DNA of 64,000 bases from Kitasatospora azatica KCTC 9699 (lineage in GTDB: Bacteria > Actinomycetota > Actinomycetes > Streptomycetales > Streptomycetaceae). Shown here piece by piece: positions 41,152 through 49,280 of the stretch (positions are counted from its first letter, which is position 1; each line of letters begins with the position of its first letter). The stretch is taken from positions 3,038,001-3,102,000 of the forward strand of contig NZ_JQMO01000003.1 of assembly GCF_000744785.1 (NCBI RefSeq), given 5' to 3'. The position numbers and the translations under genes are program-made. The notes under the pieces were generated by a model that worked only from the letters and a program-made list of their open reading frames with translations, made no database searches and was not told where the DNA came from.

Positions 41152-42339
41152 ATGCAGAACACCAAGGTCCTGATCTCCGGAGCCAGCGTCGCCGGCCCCG
41201 CCCTGGCCTACTGGCTCGGCCACTACGGCTTCGAGCCCACCGTGGTCGAGCTGGCCCCGGCGCTGCGCGAGGGCGGCTACGCGGTCGACTTCCGTGGCAC
41301 CAGCCACCTGTCCGTGCTCGAGCGGATGGGTGTCCTGGAGGAGCTGCGCGAGCTGCAGACCGGCGGCAGCCCGTGGTCCTTCGTCGACCAGGACGGTCGC
41401 GAACTGCTCGGCCTGCCCCGCGAGTTCACCGGTGGCGATCTGGAGGTGCGGCGCGCCGACCTGTCCCGGGTGCTCTACCGTCGCAGCCTGGACCGCACCG
41501 AGTACCTCTTCGGCGACTCGATCGCCACCCTCACCGACACCGCCGAGGGAGTCCGGGTCAGCTTCGAGCACGGCCCCGACCGCCTCTTCGACCTGGTGAT
41601 CGGCGCCGACGGCATCCACTCCAACACCCGCCGGCTGACCTTCGGCCCCGAGGAGCAGTTCGTCCGCCACCTCGGCTACTACGTGGCCGGCTGGGACGTG
41701 CCCAACCACCTCGGCCTGACCGGGGGTTCGGTCACCTACAACGTCCCCGGCAAGGCGGCCGGCGTCGGTGTGGACACCCGTGACACCAGCCGGGGCAACG
41801 CGATGTTCCTCTTCGCCTCGCCCAAGCTGGACATCCACTACCGCGACCGGGCCCGCCAGCAGCAGGTGCTCACCGAGGCCTTCGCGGGCCTGGGCTGGGA
41901 GACCCCGCGGCTGCTGGCCGGCCTCGCCGACTCGCGGGAGTTCTACTTCGACTCGATCAGCCGCGCCGACCTGCCGACCTGGTCAAAGGGCCGGATCGCG
42001 CTGGTCGGCGACGCGGCCGCCGGCGCCACCCTCGGCGGCATGGGCACTGGCGCGGCAATCCTCGCCGCCTACACCCTGGCCGGCGAACTCGCTACCGCCA
42101 ACGGTGACTTCCGCGCCGCCTACACCGCCTACGAGAACCGGCTGCGCAGCTTCGCGACGCGCTGCCAGAAGGGCGGTGACCGGGCCGGCCACTTCATCGC
42201 CCCGCGCCGCGGCTACGGCGCCCGGCTCCGCAACACCCTGCTCGGTCGCCCCGCGCTGCTGAACATGATGCTGAGGGAGGGCCAGAAGGTCGCCGCCGAC
42301 ATGGCCCTGCCGGACTACCCCGCCGCGCTCGCGGCCTGA
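41152..42339 (+). CDS. FAD-dependent monooxygenase (PHBH/TetX-like)
   Basis: A 395-residue class A flavoprotein monooxygenase. The Rossmann motif SGASVAGPALAYWL is near residues 9-22, DLVIGADGIHSNTR (about 144-157) is the DG motif, and RIALVGDAAAGATLGGMGTGAAILAAYTLAGEL (about 282-314) the GD motif that binds FAD. The order and spacing match aromatic hydroxylases and tetracycline-inactivating monooxygenases. Together with a divergent TetR regulator this may be an inducible detoxification or tailoring enzyme. Substrate unknown. ATG 41152 follows GAGGGGACGCC. Confidence 0.9.
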   Translation: MQNTKVLISGASVAGPALAYWLGHYGFEPTVVELAPALREGGYAVDFRGTSHLSVLERMGVLEELRELQTGGSPWSFVDQDGRELLGLPREFTGGDLEVRRADLSRVLYRRSLDRTEYLFGDSIATLTDTAEGVRVSFEHGPDRLFDLVIGADGIHSNTRRLTFGPEEQFVRHLGYYVAGWDVPNHLGLTGGSVTYNVPGKAAGVGVDTRDTSRGNAMFLFASPKLDIHYRDRARQQQVLTEAFAGLGWETPRLLAGLADSREFYFDSISRADLPTWSKGRIALVGDAAAGATLGGMGTGAAILAAYTLAGELATANGDFRAAYTAYENRLRSFATRCQKGGDRAGHFIAPRRGYGARLRNTLLGRPALLNMMLREGQKVAADMALPDYPAALAA

Positions 42340-42358
42340 GGGCGGGCGCCGCTCGGCG

Positions 42359-42443
42359 CCTCACTCTCCTCGGCCCCTCACTCTCCTCGGCCCCTCACTC
42401 TCCTCGGCCCCTCACTCTCCTCAGTGCCTCACCCTCCTCCGCC
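42359..42443. repeat. Stop-codon tandem array: 17-bp units x5 between convergent genes
   Basis: Three identical 17-bp units CCTCACTCTCCTCGGCC (42359-42375, 42376-42392, 42393-42409), then variants at 42410-42426 (ends CAGTG) and 42427-42443. The last unit contains the stop codon (complement of TCA at 42429) of the minus-strand gene; every unit carries the same CCTCAC, so each copy offers that stop in a shifted frame. It lies 19 bp after the stop of the FAD monooxygenase. Confidence 0.95.
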
Positions 42444-42740
42444 CGCGTAGTCGTCCTCGCGCACCAGGTCGAGGTTGCGGAAGGTGGGCGGTCCGGAGCA
42501 GAGCTTGGCCAGCTCGGCCGCGAACTCGGCGGTCTCGGGGCGGTTGGAGTTCTCCATCGCCTCTTCGTAGGACGGGAATTCCACGATGTGCAGATACACC
42601 CCCGCCGCGTCCCGATCGCGGGTCTGCACGGCCCGCGTCACGATCCTGCGGTCCGCGTTCTTGGCGACCCAACTGTCCAGCGCCGCATTGATCTCCTCGA
42701 TGCGACTCGTCCGGAACTCGATGATCTGTATGAACCTCAT
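42429..42740 (-). CDS. Small alpha/beta-barrel (ABM-like) protein
   Basis: A 103-residue protein, MRFIQIIEFRTSRIEEINAAL at the start and VYLHIVEFPSYEEAMENSNRPETAEFAAELAKL later, which resembles dimeric alpha/beta-barrel (antibiotic-biosynthesis monooxygenase-like) proteins. No catalytic residue can be pointed to. ATG 42740 follows AGGAGGAGATGGATCC, an excellent ribosome site, and is preferred to the longer open frame. Role unknown; it may act as a small monooxygenase or a heme/metabolite binder. Confidence 0.75.
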   Translation of the reverse strand: MRFIQIIEFRTSRIEEINAALDSWVAKNADRRIVTRAVQTRDRDAAGVYLHIVEFPSYEEAMENSNRPETAEFAAELAKLCSGPPTFRNLDLVREDDYAGGGG

Positions 42741-42925
42741 GGATCCATCTCCTCCTGGCCGTGGCCGGCACCTCCTCCAGGGTCTCTCCGGCTCCGCACA
42801 CGCGCAAAGCCGGCACCCGTGATCCCACCTCGGCCACAGCGATGAGTCCGAGCCCCGCGCCGAGTCCTTATCAGTGAGGGCCGCAACCACCGCGAGCCCC
42901 ACCGCGACCGATCGAGGAGCTCACC

Positions 42926-43051
42926 ATGACCACGCAGGACATCGCCGGCACCACCGCACTCGTCACCGGAGCCGGCCGCGGCTTCGGCCGGGCCATCGCC
43001 ACAGCGCTCTGCCAGGCCGGTGCCCAGGTCGTCGGAGTCGCCCGCGACCCT
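42926..43051 (+). pseudogene. SDR gene fragment fused to sigma-factor gene
   Basis: About 42 residues, MTTQDIAGTTALVTGAGRGFGRAIATALCQAGAQVVGVARD, are the N-terminus of an SDR enzyme: TGAGRGFG is the cofactor loop and the following helix is intact. Homology stops at 43051, where the sequence continues as a sigma factor in another frame. The ATG has a good ribosome site (CGAGGAGCTCACC). This is what remains of an SDR gene after a deletion that joined it to the next gene. Confidence 0.65.
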
Positions 43052-43973
43052 GGTCCACTGCTACCGCATGGTCGGCTCCCTGCACGACGCGGAGGACCTC
43101 CTCCAGGAGACCTACCTGCGCGCCTGGCGGGCCTACGACCGGTTCCAGGGCAGGTCCTCGCTGCGGGCCTGGCTCTACCGGATCGCCACCAACGCCTGCC
43201 TGACCGCCCTGCACCACCGCAGTGCACGCGTCCTGCCCTCAGGCCTGGCCGGCCCGAGCGACGACCCGGACCAGCCGCTCGACCTAGCCCGCCAGGGCGT
43301 CGCGTGGCTGCAACCCCTGCCCGGCGCACACTCCGTGATCCAGTCCGCAGCCGACCCGGCAGCCGTCGTCGCCACCCGCGGCAGCGTCCGGCTGGCCCTG
43401 GTCAGCGCGCTGCAACAGCTGCCCGCCCGACAACGGGCCGTGCTGATCCTGCGCGAGGTGCTCGAGTGGCCGGCCACCGACGTCGCGGAGCTGCTCGGCA
43501 CCACGACCACCGCCGTCAACAGTGCCCTGCAACGAGCAAGGACCCACCTCGCCCGCCTGGGCCCCCGCGAGGACGAGGTCACCGAACCCGCCGAGCCCGA
43601 ACTCCGCCGACTGATCGACCGCTACGCCGCCGCCTTCGAGCGGGCCGACCTCGACACCCTGCTGGACCTGCTGCGTGACGACGTGTCATTGGAGATGCCG
43701 CCCCACCTGACCTGGTTCAGCGGCCGCGACACAGTCGCCCGATTCCTGCGCCGGCACGTCCTCGGCGCCCCCGGCACCAACCAGCTCTTCCCCACCACCG
43801 CCAACGCCCAACCCGCCCTGGCCGCCTACCGCCTCACCCCCGAGGGCACCCACGACCCCCACGCCCTCCAGGTCCTCACCGTCACCCCCACCGGCATCTC
43901 CCGAATCGTCGCCTTCCTGGACCCGGCCCTGCTCTCCTCGTTCGGCCTGGATCGCCCGGGCTCAGGTAGCTGA
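43020..43973 (+). CDS. Sigma-70 family factor, SigX5/ECF41-like, N-terminus truncated
   Basis: The frame gives 317 residues of a sigma factor of the TIGR02960/SigX5-like group: region 2 LVHCYRMVGSLHDAEDLLQETYLRAWRAYDRFQGRSSLRAWLYRIATNACLTAL, region 4 LVSALQQLPARQRAVLILREVLEWPATDVAELLGTTTTAVNSALQRARTHL, and a C-terminal SnoaL-like domain typical of the group (RYAAAFERADLDTLLDLLRDDVSLEMPP). Relatives have about 20-25 residues more before LVHCYRM; these are lost where the SDR fragment begins. GTG 43020 would start it, but translation may instead depend on the SDR-fragment ribosome site. Activity is uncertain. Confidence 0.8.
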   Translation: MPRSSESPATLVHCYRMVGSLHDAEDLLQETYLRAWRAYDRFQGRSSLRAWLYRIATNACLTALHHRSARVLPSGLAGPSDDPDQPLDLARQGVAWLQPLPGAHSVIQSAADPAAVVATRGSVRLALVSALQQLPARQRAVLILREVLEWPATDVAELLGTTTTAVNSALQRARTHLARLGPREDEVTEPAEPELRRLIDRYAAAFERADLDTLLDLLRDDVSLEMPPHLTWFSGRDTVARFLRRHVLGAPGTNQLFPTTANAQPALAAYRLTPEGTHDPHALQVLTVTPTGISRIVAFLDPALLSSFGLDRPGSGS

Positions 43974-43974
43974 C

Positions 43975-44142
43975 TCAGCGGTTCGCGGATCGTCCTGCGT
44001 GCCGGGTCCGGACGGCGGAGATGACCAGCGCGACGACCAGGACGGCGATGCCGACGAACAGGAGGTAGAGCAGGCCCTTGGCGACCACGCCGACAATGCC
44101 GAGCACGATCGCCAGGATGATCAGGAACAGTACGAGTGCCAT
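43975..44142 (-). CDS. Small hydrophobic membrane protein
   Basis: A 55-residue protein: two adjacent hydrophobic helices (ALVLFLIILAIVLGIVGVVAKG and LLYLLFVGIAVLVVALVISAV) and a basic C-terminus (RTRHAGRSANR). ATG 44142 is preceded by GAAGGAGGCCGAAA, an excellent ribosome site, and the longer open frame is rejected. Proteins of this size and layout are common in streptomycetes and have no known function. Confidence 0.8.
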   Translation of the reverse strand: MALVLFLIILAIVLGIVGVVAKGLLYLLFVGIAVLVVALVISAVRTRHAGRSANR

Positions 44143-44353
44143 TTTCGGCCTCCTTCGTGGCCGGTCGGGGCCCTGCGGGCGCGCCAACGGAACTCCCCGC
44201 CGCATGCCTTCCATCGTCGCACCGGGGCAGTCGGGGCAGCCAGCGCAGCTGTCCGGCGAGCGCTCGTGCGCCACGTGCGCCACCGGTCGCCGTCGCCATG
44301 CTCGGCCCTTACGGTCTGTCCTGGGGCGTGTGTGTCGTCCCGAGGAGGCCAGG

Positions 44354-44605
44354 ATGCGGCATTACCGATGGGTACTCGAGACCCAGGACGACGAGGGCCG
44401 CTGGTCCCGGCAGGACGGTGCCCCCATGCCCAACCCTCTGGAGTACGACGGGCCGCCCCAGCGGGCGGTCAACCACCTGCGGGACGTGTTCGTGCGGACG
44501 CTCTCCCGGCCCGCTCCCGGCCCCCGAGCGGTCAGGATCCGCCTCTGGGACGGGCCCGAGCCGGTCGGCGAGCCCGAGGCCGAAACCGAGTGGTCGCGCG
44601 AGTGA
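44354..44605 (+). CDS. Small hypothetical protein, 83 residues
   Basis: MRHYRWVLETQDDEGRWSRQDG, then PLEYDGPPQRAVNHLRDVFVRTL and AVRIRLWDGPEPVGEPEAETEWSRE. No family is recognised, but the ATG at 44354 follows GAGGAGGCCAGG, the codon use fits the neighbours, and the sequence is rich in charged residues, so it is probably expressed. It is divergent from the small membrane protein gene and convergent with the DUF5994 gene; a 15-bp duplication (CCCTGCCCAGGCCG) follows its stop. Confidence 0.65.
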   Translation: MRHYRWVLETQDDEGRWSRQDGAPMPNPLEYDGPPQRAVNHLRDVFVRTLSRPAPGPRAVRIRLWDGPEPVGEPEAETEWSRE

Positions 44606-44658
44606 CGCACCCTGCCCAGGCCGGCCCTGCCCAGGCCGAGAGGCGGGACGCGCGCGGG

Positions 44659-45180
44659 CTACGCAGCTGCGGCCCGGGTGGCCCGGGCCTGGTCGAAGGG
44701 CAACTCCTGCGCTGCCGAACCGCCGTCCGTCCCCCCGGCTGTCTGTTCGGCGAGGAGTGCGCTCGCCGTCCGGGTGTTGGCCGGGTCGGCCGCCTCGGAC
44801 ATCAGCCGAGCGGCCAGGACGGCATCGGTCGACGGCGGGACGACCAGCAGGTTCAGCCGCAGCGGGGCGAACGAGCACACCATGATCATGTGCTCGTCCT
44901 GCTCGCTGGTGAACCAGCCGGCGTGGACGGTGTGCCCCGTGACCGGGATGCGCCGCGGGATGACCGGCCACTGCGCAGGGTTCACGGTGATCCGGGTGAC
45001 CCGGCCCCACCGCTTGTCGAGTTCGGCTGCCAGGGAAGGGAGTTCAAGGAGCAGATCACGCGACCGGGGCCACCAGGCTCCGTCGAGTCGGCCCGCCCGC
45101 ACGCCCTCGGGAGCAAGGGAGAGCCGCACGGTGGACTTCGGGGCGTCGGGCGTCATCGCGTGATCGAAGGTCACGGTCAT
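44659..45180 (-). CDS. DUF5994 family protein
   Basis: A 173-residue protein with the DUF5994 core: VRLSLAPEGVRAGRLDGAWWPRSRDLLLELPSLAAELDKRWGRVTRITVNPAQWPVIPRRIPVTGHTVHAGWFTSEQDEHMIMVCSFAPLRLNLLVVPP. It is widespread in actinobacteria and of unknown function. ATG 45180 is used; a TTG two codons upstream is the alternative. It has no signal or membrane segment. Confidence 0.85.
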   Translation of the reverse strand: MTVTFDHAMTPDAPKSTVRLSLAPEGVRAGRLDGAWWPRSRDLLLELPSLAAELDKRWGRVTRITVNPAQWPVIPRRIPVTGHTVHAGWFTSEQDEHMIMVCSFAPLRLNLLVVPPSTDAVLAARLMSEAADPANTRTASALLAEQTAGGTDGGSAAQELPFDQARATRAAAA

Positions 45181-45426
45181 GATCAAGGACCTGTCTCCGC
45201 GCCCGGTCGAGCCGGTCGCGGGAAAGCCGTTCGCCGGAGACGACGCCAGTACCCGGGGCCGGCATGCGAGGTGCCTTCGGTAATGTCCAGGTTACTCTCC
45301 GCACGCCCAGAACCTGCCATGGTAGCCATGACCAGTTCTGCCGGGAGAAGCCAACCCGGCCGGCGCCGTCGTCGCACGCGGGCGCCGGAGGTCGTCGGCC
45401 ACGCTTGCCGGTCTTCCCGTCGCCTC

Positions 45427-46296
45427 TCAGCCGTCCGTCGTGGCGGGGGGCATTGGGGTGCCGCGGCGTCCGCTGGGCTTCGCGGCGCGTAGCCGGCCGA
45501 GGGTCCAGCCTCGTCCTTCGGGGTCGAAGGGGCGGGTGGCAGCGGCGAACAGCTCGGCGGCGCGCCGGTAGGACAGGCGCCGACGGCCGCTGTAAGGGCA
45601 CAGGTCCGCAGCGGGGGTGCCTGCGGCGGCGCGGCGGTCGGTGAGGAACAGCGGGCCGTCGGTGCGGCCGGCGATGAGAAGCGGCAGGAGCCGGGCGGCC
45701 CCCGCACCCCATTTCAGCAGCTGTCCGTCTGGGCGTGGATGGCTGCGTCGGCCGGGCAGGTTGACATGGTCGACGTCGAGGGCGAGGACGTTCTCGATGG
45801 TGGCGCCGGTCTCGTACAGCAGGTGCCAGGTGGTCTGTTCGCGCAGCGGGGCACGCAGCGCGAACAGTGCGCGGAGGTCGGCGGGGTCCAGCGGCGCTGG
45901 TCCGCTTTCGGGCAGAGCCTGCGGGCGCAGATCCGCCATCGGGTCACTGTGGATCCACCCCTGAGCACGCCACCAGGAGACGGCGCTGCGCAGGATCGAC
46001 AGTTCCCGGTTGACGGTCCGAGGGTCGGTGCCGGTCACCCGCTGCGCGAGTGCGCCTTGCAATCGGGCGGCTGACTGCGGGTTGTCCAGGAGGGCCAGCG
46101 GCAGGACCGGTGGCTGCGCGCCGCGCCGGTCGTTCCCGGTGGGCACGGGCCGGTCAACCAGCGGCCACGCCCAGGAGGCCAGGGCGATCCGGTAGATCCG
46201 GCGAGAGCTCGAGCCGAGGCGCGCTGCGGCCAGGTATCGGTCGACGGCGACCGCGTACTCCACCGGCTCCGCTGCCCCTTGTCCGGTTGCAGTCAT
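45427..46296 (-). pseudogene. Tyrosine recombinase fossil
   Basis: The frame (about 289 residues) follows Streptomyces phage-type integrases in its N-terminal core-binding part (YLAAARLGSSSRRIYRIALASWAWPLV, DPRTVNRELSILRSAVSWWRAQGW) and in LREQTTWHLLYETGATIENVLALDVDHVNL. There the catalytic Arg position of the family (A-R-xx-E) is replaced by TIENV. The protein ends as GWTLGRLRAAKPSG where active enzymes have TLHQLRHS and, later, the nucleophilic Tyr. Both conserved HxxR and Tyr are absent. It cannot be an active recombinase; it may be a degenerate integrase or a protein repurposed for DNA binding. Confidence 0.7.
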
Positions 46297-46316
46297 CGTG
46301 CGCCCACCTCCGCAAT

Positions 46317-46413
46317 TGCCGCAGTAAATCACTGAATTCAGTACACCGGATACCCGAGCAGGATAGAAGGTCATGCCTGTTCGGAGATGCCAGAAAGACG
46401 ATTTACTGCGGCA
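46317..46413. repeat. 14-bp inverted repeat pair upstream of recombinase fossil
   Basis: TGCCGCAGTAAATC (46317-46330) and its exact complement GATTTACTGCGGCA (46400-46413) are 69 bp apart, in a segment more AT-rich than its surroundings. It lies between the recombinase fossil (minus strand) and the MFS gene (plus strand). The pair could be an operator of the lost integrase system or an attachment-site remnant. Confidence 0.75.
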
Positions 46414-46506
46414 GGATCCGCCTCTCGCAAAGTTGCTGCTACTGGACTCAACTATTTCCCCGAAAAGCCTTGTGAGTGCTTACCGCGGGCGGCAGACTCT
46501 CCGTCC

Positions 46507-47877
46507 ATGGCAGTGGATGTGCACAAGACCGACGAGGGCGCACGAGGACTGAAGGGCCGTCTGGCCGTCTTGGCCGAGCCTGACTTCAGACGGTTCTTCG
46601 TCGGCTATACGACGTCGTTGCTCGGGTCGTCGATGGCGCCGGTGGCGGTGGCCTTCGCTGTGCTCGACACCGGCGGTGGCGGCACCGACCTCGGCTGGGT
46701 AATGGCGGCCAGGATCCTTCCGATCGTGCTCGTGCTGCTCGCAGGCGGACTCGTCGCCGACCGGTTGGGCAGCAAGCGCGTGATGCTGGCGACGGATCTG
46801 CTCCGCAGTTGCGTACAGGCGGTATTCGCTGTCCTGCTCATTGCGGGTCATTCGCCGGTGTGGGCCATGGCCGTGCTGGTCGCCGTCTGGGGCGTCGGGG
46901 AGGGGTTCTTCCTTCCCGCGTTGGGTGCGCTCGTCCCGCACGTGGTGCGGCGGAGGGGCCATCTGTCGGACGCCAACACACTGCTGGGCCTGGCCAGATC
47001 GGTGTCCACCGTCGCCGGCCCGGCCGCCGCCGGGATCATCACGGCCACCTGGGGGCCTGCTGTGGTGCTGCTCGCAGATGCCGTCAGCTACGCGATCGGT
47101 GCCGCGGCCCTCGCCCGGCTGACCGTTCCCCGCCGTCCGGCGGGCGGGGAGGAGTCCCTCCTGGCGGACCTGCGGCAAGGCTGGTCGGAATTCCGTTCGC
47201 GGACCTGGTTGTGGATCACGACGTTCCACATGGGGCTGTTCAATCTCCTGGTGTGGGCGCCCTTTCTCGTCCTGGGCCCCCTCACCGCCCAGCACCGGCT
47301 CGGCGGGGCTCGGAGCTGGGGCTTGATCATGGCCGCCTACGGGGCTGGAGCCGTCCTGGGCGGATTGGCCATGCTGGGTCGCCGACCACGCCGCCCACTC
47401 GCGGTGGCGACCGTCGCCACTCTCGGCTGGGCGCTACCTTCCGCCTCGCTGGCCGCCGGTGCGGCGATCACCTGGACGGTCCTCGCCGCTCTGCTCGCCG
47501 GGGTCGGCGCCGCCGTCTGCGACACCCTCTACACCACCACGATCCAACACCAGGTGCCGTCCGACGTCCTGGCCCGCGTCAGCTCCTTCGGCGCCGTGGG
47601 TGCATTTGTCCTCGGACCGGCCGGTCTGGCGGCTGCCGGCCCGATAGCGGCTCACGCCGGCACCTCGTGGGTCCTGGCTGCCGGCGCCCTGTGGCAACTG
47701 GCCGCGGGTGCGGTGGTCCTGGCCATCCCCGCGGTACGGACGATGGGGCTGCCGCGCCCGCCCGCCGCGACAGCCGAGGTGCCGCCACGGCCGGTACCCG
47801 CCCGGACGCCGAAGAACTCGGTCGGAGAACCAGACGGACCGTCACGAAAGACCGCGGCGGGGCAGGAGCCCAGGTGA
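46507..47877 (+). CDS. MFS transporter
   Basis: A 456-residue protein with about 12 hydrophobic segments, MFS motif-A-like GGLVADRLGSKRVMLATDLL near residues 79-98 and the later AYGAGAVLGGLAMLG. It resembles actinobacterial exporters annotated as MFS or enterobactin-type. ATG 46507 gives the conserved N-terminus (AVLAEPDFRRFFVGYTTSLLGSSMAPVAVAFAVLD). It stands alone, downstream of the inverted-repeat region; its substrate is unknown. Confidence 0.88.
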   Translation: MAVDVHKTDEGARGLKGRLAVLAEPDFRRFFVGYTTSLLGSSMAPVAVAFAVLDTGGGGTDLGWVMAARILPIVLVLLAGGLVADRLGSKRVMLATDLLRSCVQAVFAVLLIAGHSPVWAMAVLVAVWGVGEGFFLPALGALVPHVVRRRGHLSDANTLLGLARSVSTVAGPAAAGIITATWGPAVVLLADAVSYAIGAAALARLTVPRRPAGGEESLLADLRQGWSEFRSRTWLWITTFHMGLFNLLVWAPFLVLGPLTAQHRLGGARSWGLIMAAYGAGAVLGGLAMLGRRPRRPLAVATVATLGWALPSASLAAGAAITWTVLAALLAGVGAAVCDTLYTTTIQHQVPSDVLARVSSFGAVGAFVLGPAGLAAAGPIAAHAGTSWVLAAGALWQLAAGAVVLAIPAVRTMGLPRPPAATAEVPPRPVPARTPKNSVGEPDGPSRKTAAGQEPR

Positions 47878-47928
47878 TCGAGACTGCGCGGCTGTTGGGG
47901 ATCATCGTCGGTCGCCGCTGGACGGCCT

Positions 47929-47952
47929 GGTTGCTGTACTTCGCTGTTGTAC
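47929..47952. repeat. Copy 1 of a 24-bp motif shared with the tRNA-Pro island
   Basis: GGTTGCTGTACTTCGCTGTTGTAC at 47929-47952 recurs with one mismatch (CTGCTGTAC at the end) at 53430-53453, inside the left end of the tRNA-Pro island. The motif contains GCTGTACTTC followed by GCTG(T/C)TGTAC, an internal repeat. It may be a recombinase arm site left here by a lost element. Confidence 0.6.
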
Positions 47953-47960
47953 TTCCCGTC

Positions 47961-49280
47961 CTACCGGGCCGAGTCGCCAGCCGCCGGTTCCTGGTTCGGC
48001 GCCGACGGCAGGGTACGCAGCCTGCTGACCGGGGAGACGGCGAGCGCGATCACCAGGGCGGCTGAGCCGATGGCCGCCGTGGTCAGGGCGTTCTTGTCGC
48101 CGATCCCGCCCGCGAGCAGACCGGCCGTCAGTCCTCCCAGAGCGCCGCCGCCGAAGAGCAGCGTGCGGAAGCAGGCGGTCATACGGCTCATCATCGACTG
48201 GGGCGTGGCAGTCTGCCGCAGGCTGACGATGATGACGTTGGCGATGCCGAGGCCCAGGTAGGTGGTGAAGAAGGACACGATCACCAAGCCGACTACGACC
48301 ACCTTCGGCCCACCGGCCAGGATGATCACCGCCGGGCCGAGCAGCAGTGCCGTCTGGGCCACGAAGTAGACGTGCCCGATCGGGAACCGTGCGATCACCT
48401 TGCGGGAGATCATCGCGCCGATCAGGCCGCCCACGGAGGCGGTCGCGAAGACCACGCCGAGCGTGGACGAGTCGAGGTGCAGCTCGTGCGTTCCGTAGAG
48501 CAGGAACATGGTCCAGACCGTCACCATCGAGAAGTTGCAGCAGAATCCGACCAGCGCCAGCCAGCGCAGGATCGGATTGCGGAAGACCCAGTCCAGGCCC
48601 TCCCGCAGTTCCGTCAGCACGTGTCGCTTCGCGGTCGGCGCGGGGCGCGACTCCTCGCTACGGATCAGCAGCAGCGAGAACACCGAGACCAGGTAGGAGA
48701 ACGCGTCCACGATCAGCGCCACCGGCGCGGACAGGGCGGAAACCAGGACGCCCGCGAGCCCGGGGCCGGCCACCTCCGACGCCGACGAGCTGACCCCCAT
48801 CTTCGCGCTGGCCTCGACGTAGTGCTCGGTGTCCTTGACCAGGGTGGGCACGAAGGGCATCCAGCTCACGTCGAACAGCACCGAGGCGATGCCGATCGCG
48901 CAGGCGATGACCAGAAGCACCGGCATGTTGAGGGCGTGCGACCAGTTCAACACCGGTATCAGCGCGATCAGTACCATCCGGACCAGGTTGGTCCAGAGCA
49001 TGACGTGTCGCCGTCGGACCCGGTCGACCCAGACACCGAAGAGCAGCGCGAACCCGATATAGGGGACGAGTTGCAGGAACCGCAGGACGCCGACCTGTTC
49101 GTCGGTGGCGTGGAAGGTGTAGACGGCGGTCAGCGGCAGCGCGAGGTTGGTGACCTGGGTGCCGAGCAGCGACAGGGTCTCGCCGAGCCAGAACCTGAGG
49201 AAGTCGCCGTTGTGCCACAGGCTTTCCGTGGGCTCGGTGGGTGCGGTAGCCGCCTCGACCGCGATGGGGGTCGCTGTCAT
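47961..49280 (-). CDS. MFS transporter, enterobactin-exporter-like
   Basis: A 439-residue MFS protein with about 12 hydrophobic segments; MFS motif A is GVWVDRVRRRHVMLWTNLVRM, and GVVFATASVGGLIGAMISRKV and TTYLGLGIANVIIVSLRQTATPQSMMSR are characteristic of EntS-type efflux proteins. It starts inside the stop codon of the aminotransferase gene (TGATG), so the two are translationally coupled and probably act together, e.g. exporting or importing what the aminotransferase handles. Substrate unknown. Confidence 0.88.
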   Translation of the reverse strand: MTATPIAVEAATAPTEPTESLWHNGDFLRFWLGETLSLLGTQVTNLALPLTAVYTFHATDEQVGVLRFLQLVPYIGFALLFGVWVDRVRRRHVMLWTNLVRMVLIALIPVLNWSHALNMPVLLVIACAIGIASVLFDVSWMPFVPTLVKDTEHYVEASAKMGVSSSASEVAGPGLAGVLVSALSAPVALIVDAFSYLVSVFSLLLIRSEESRPAPTAKRHVLTELREGLDWVFRNPILRWLALVGFCCNFSMVTVWTMFLLYGTHELHLDSSTLGVVFATASVGGLIGAMISRKVIARFPIGHVYFVAQTALLLGPAVIILAGGPKVVVVGLVIVSFFTTYLGLGIANVIIVSLRQTATPQSMMSRMTACFRTLLFGGGALGGLTAGLLAGGIGDKNALTTAAIGSAALVIALAVSPVSRLRTLPSAPNQEPAAGDSAR

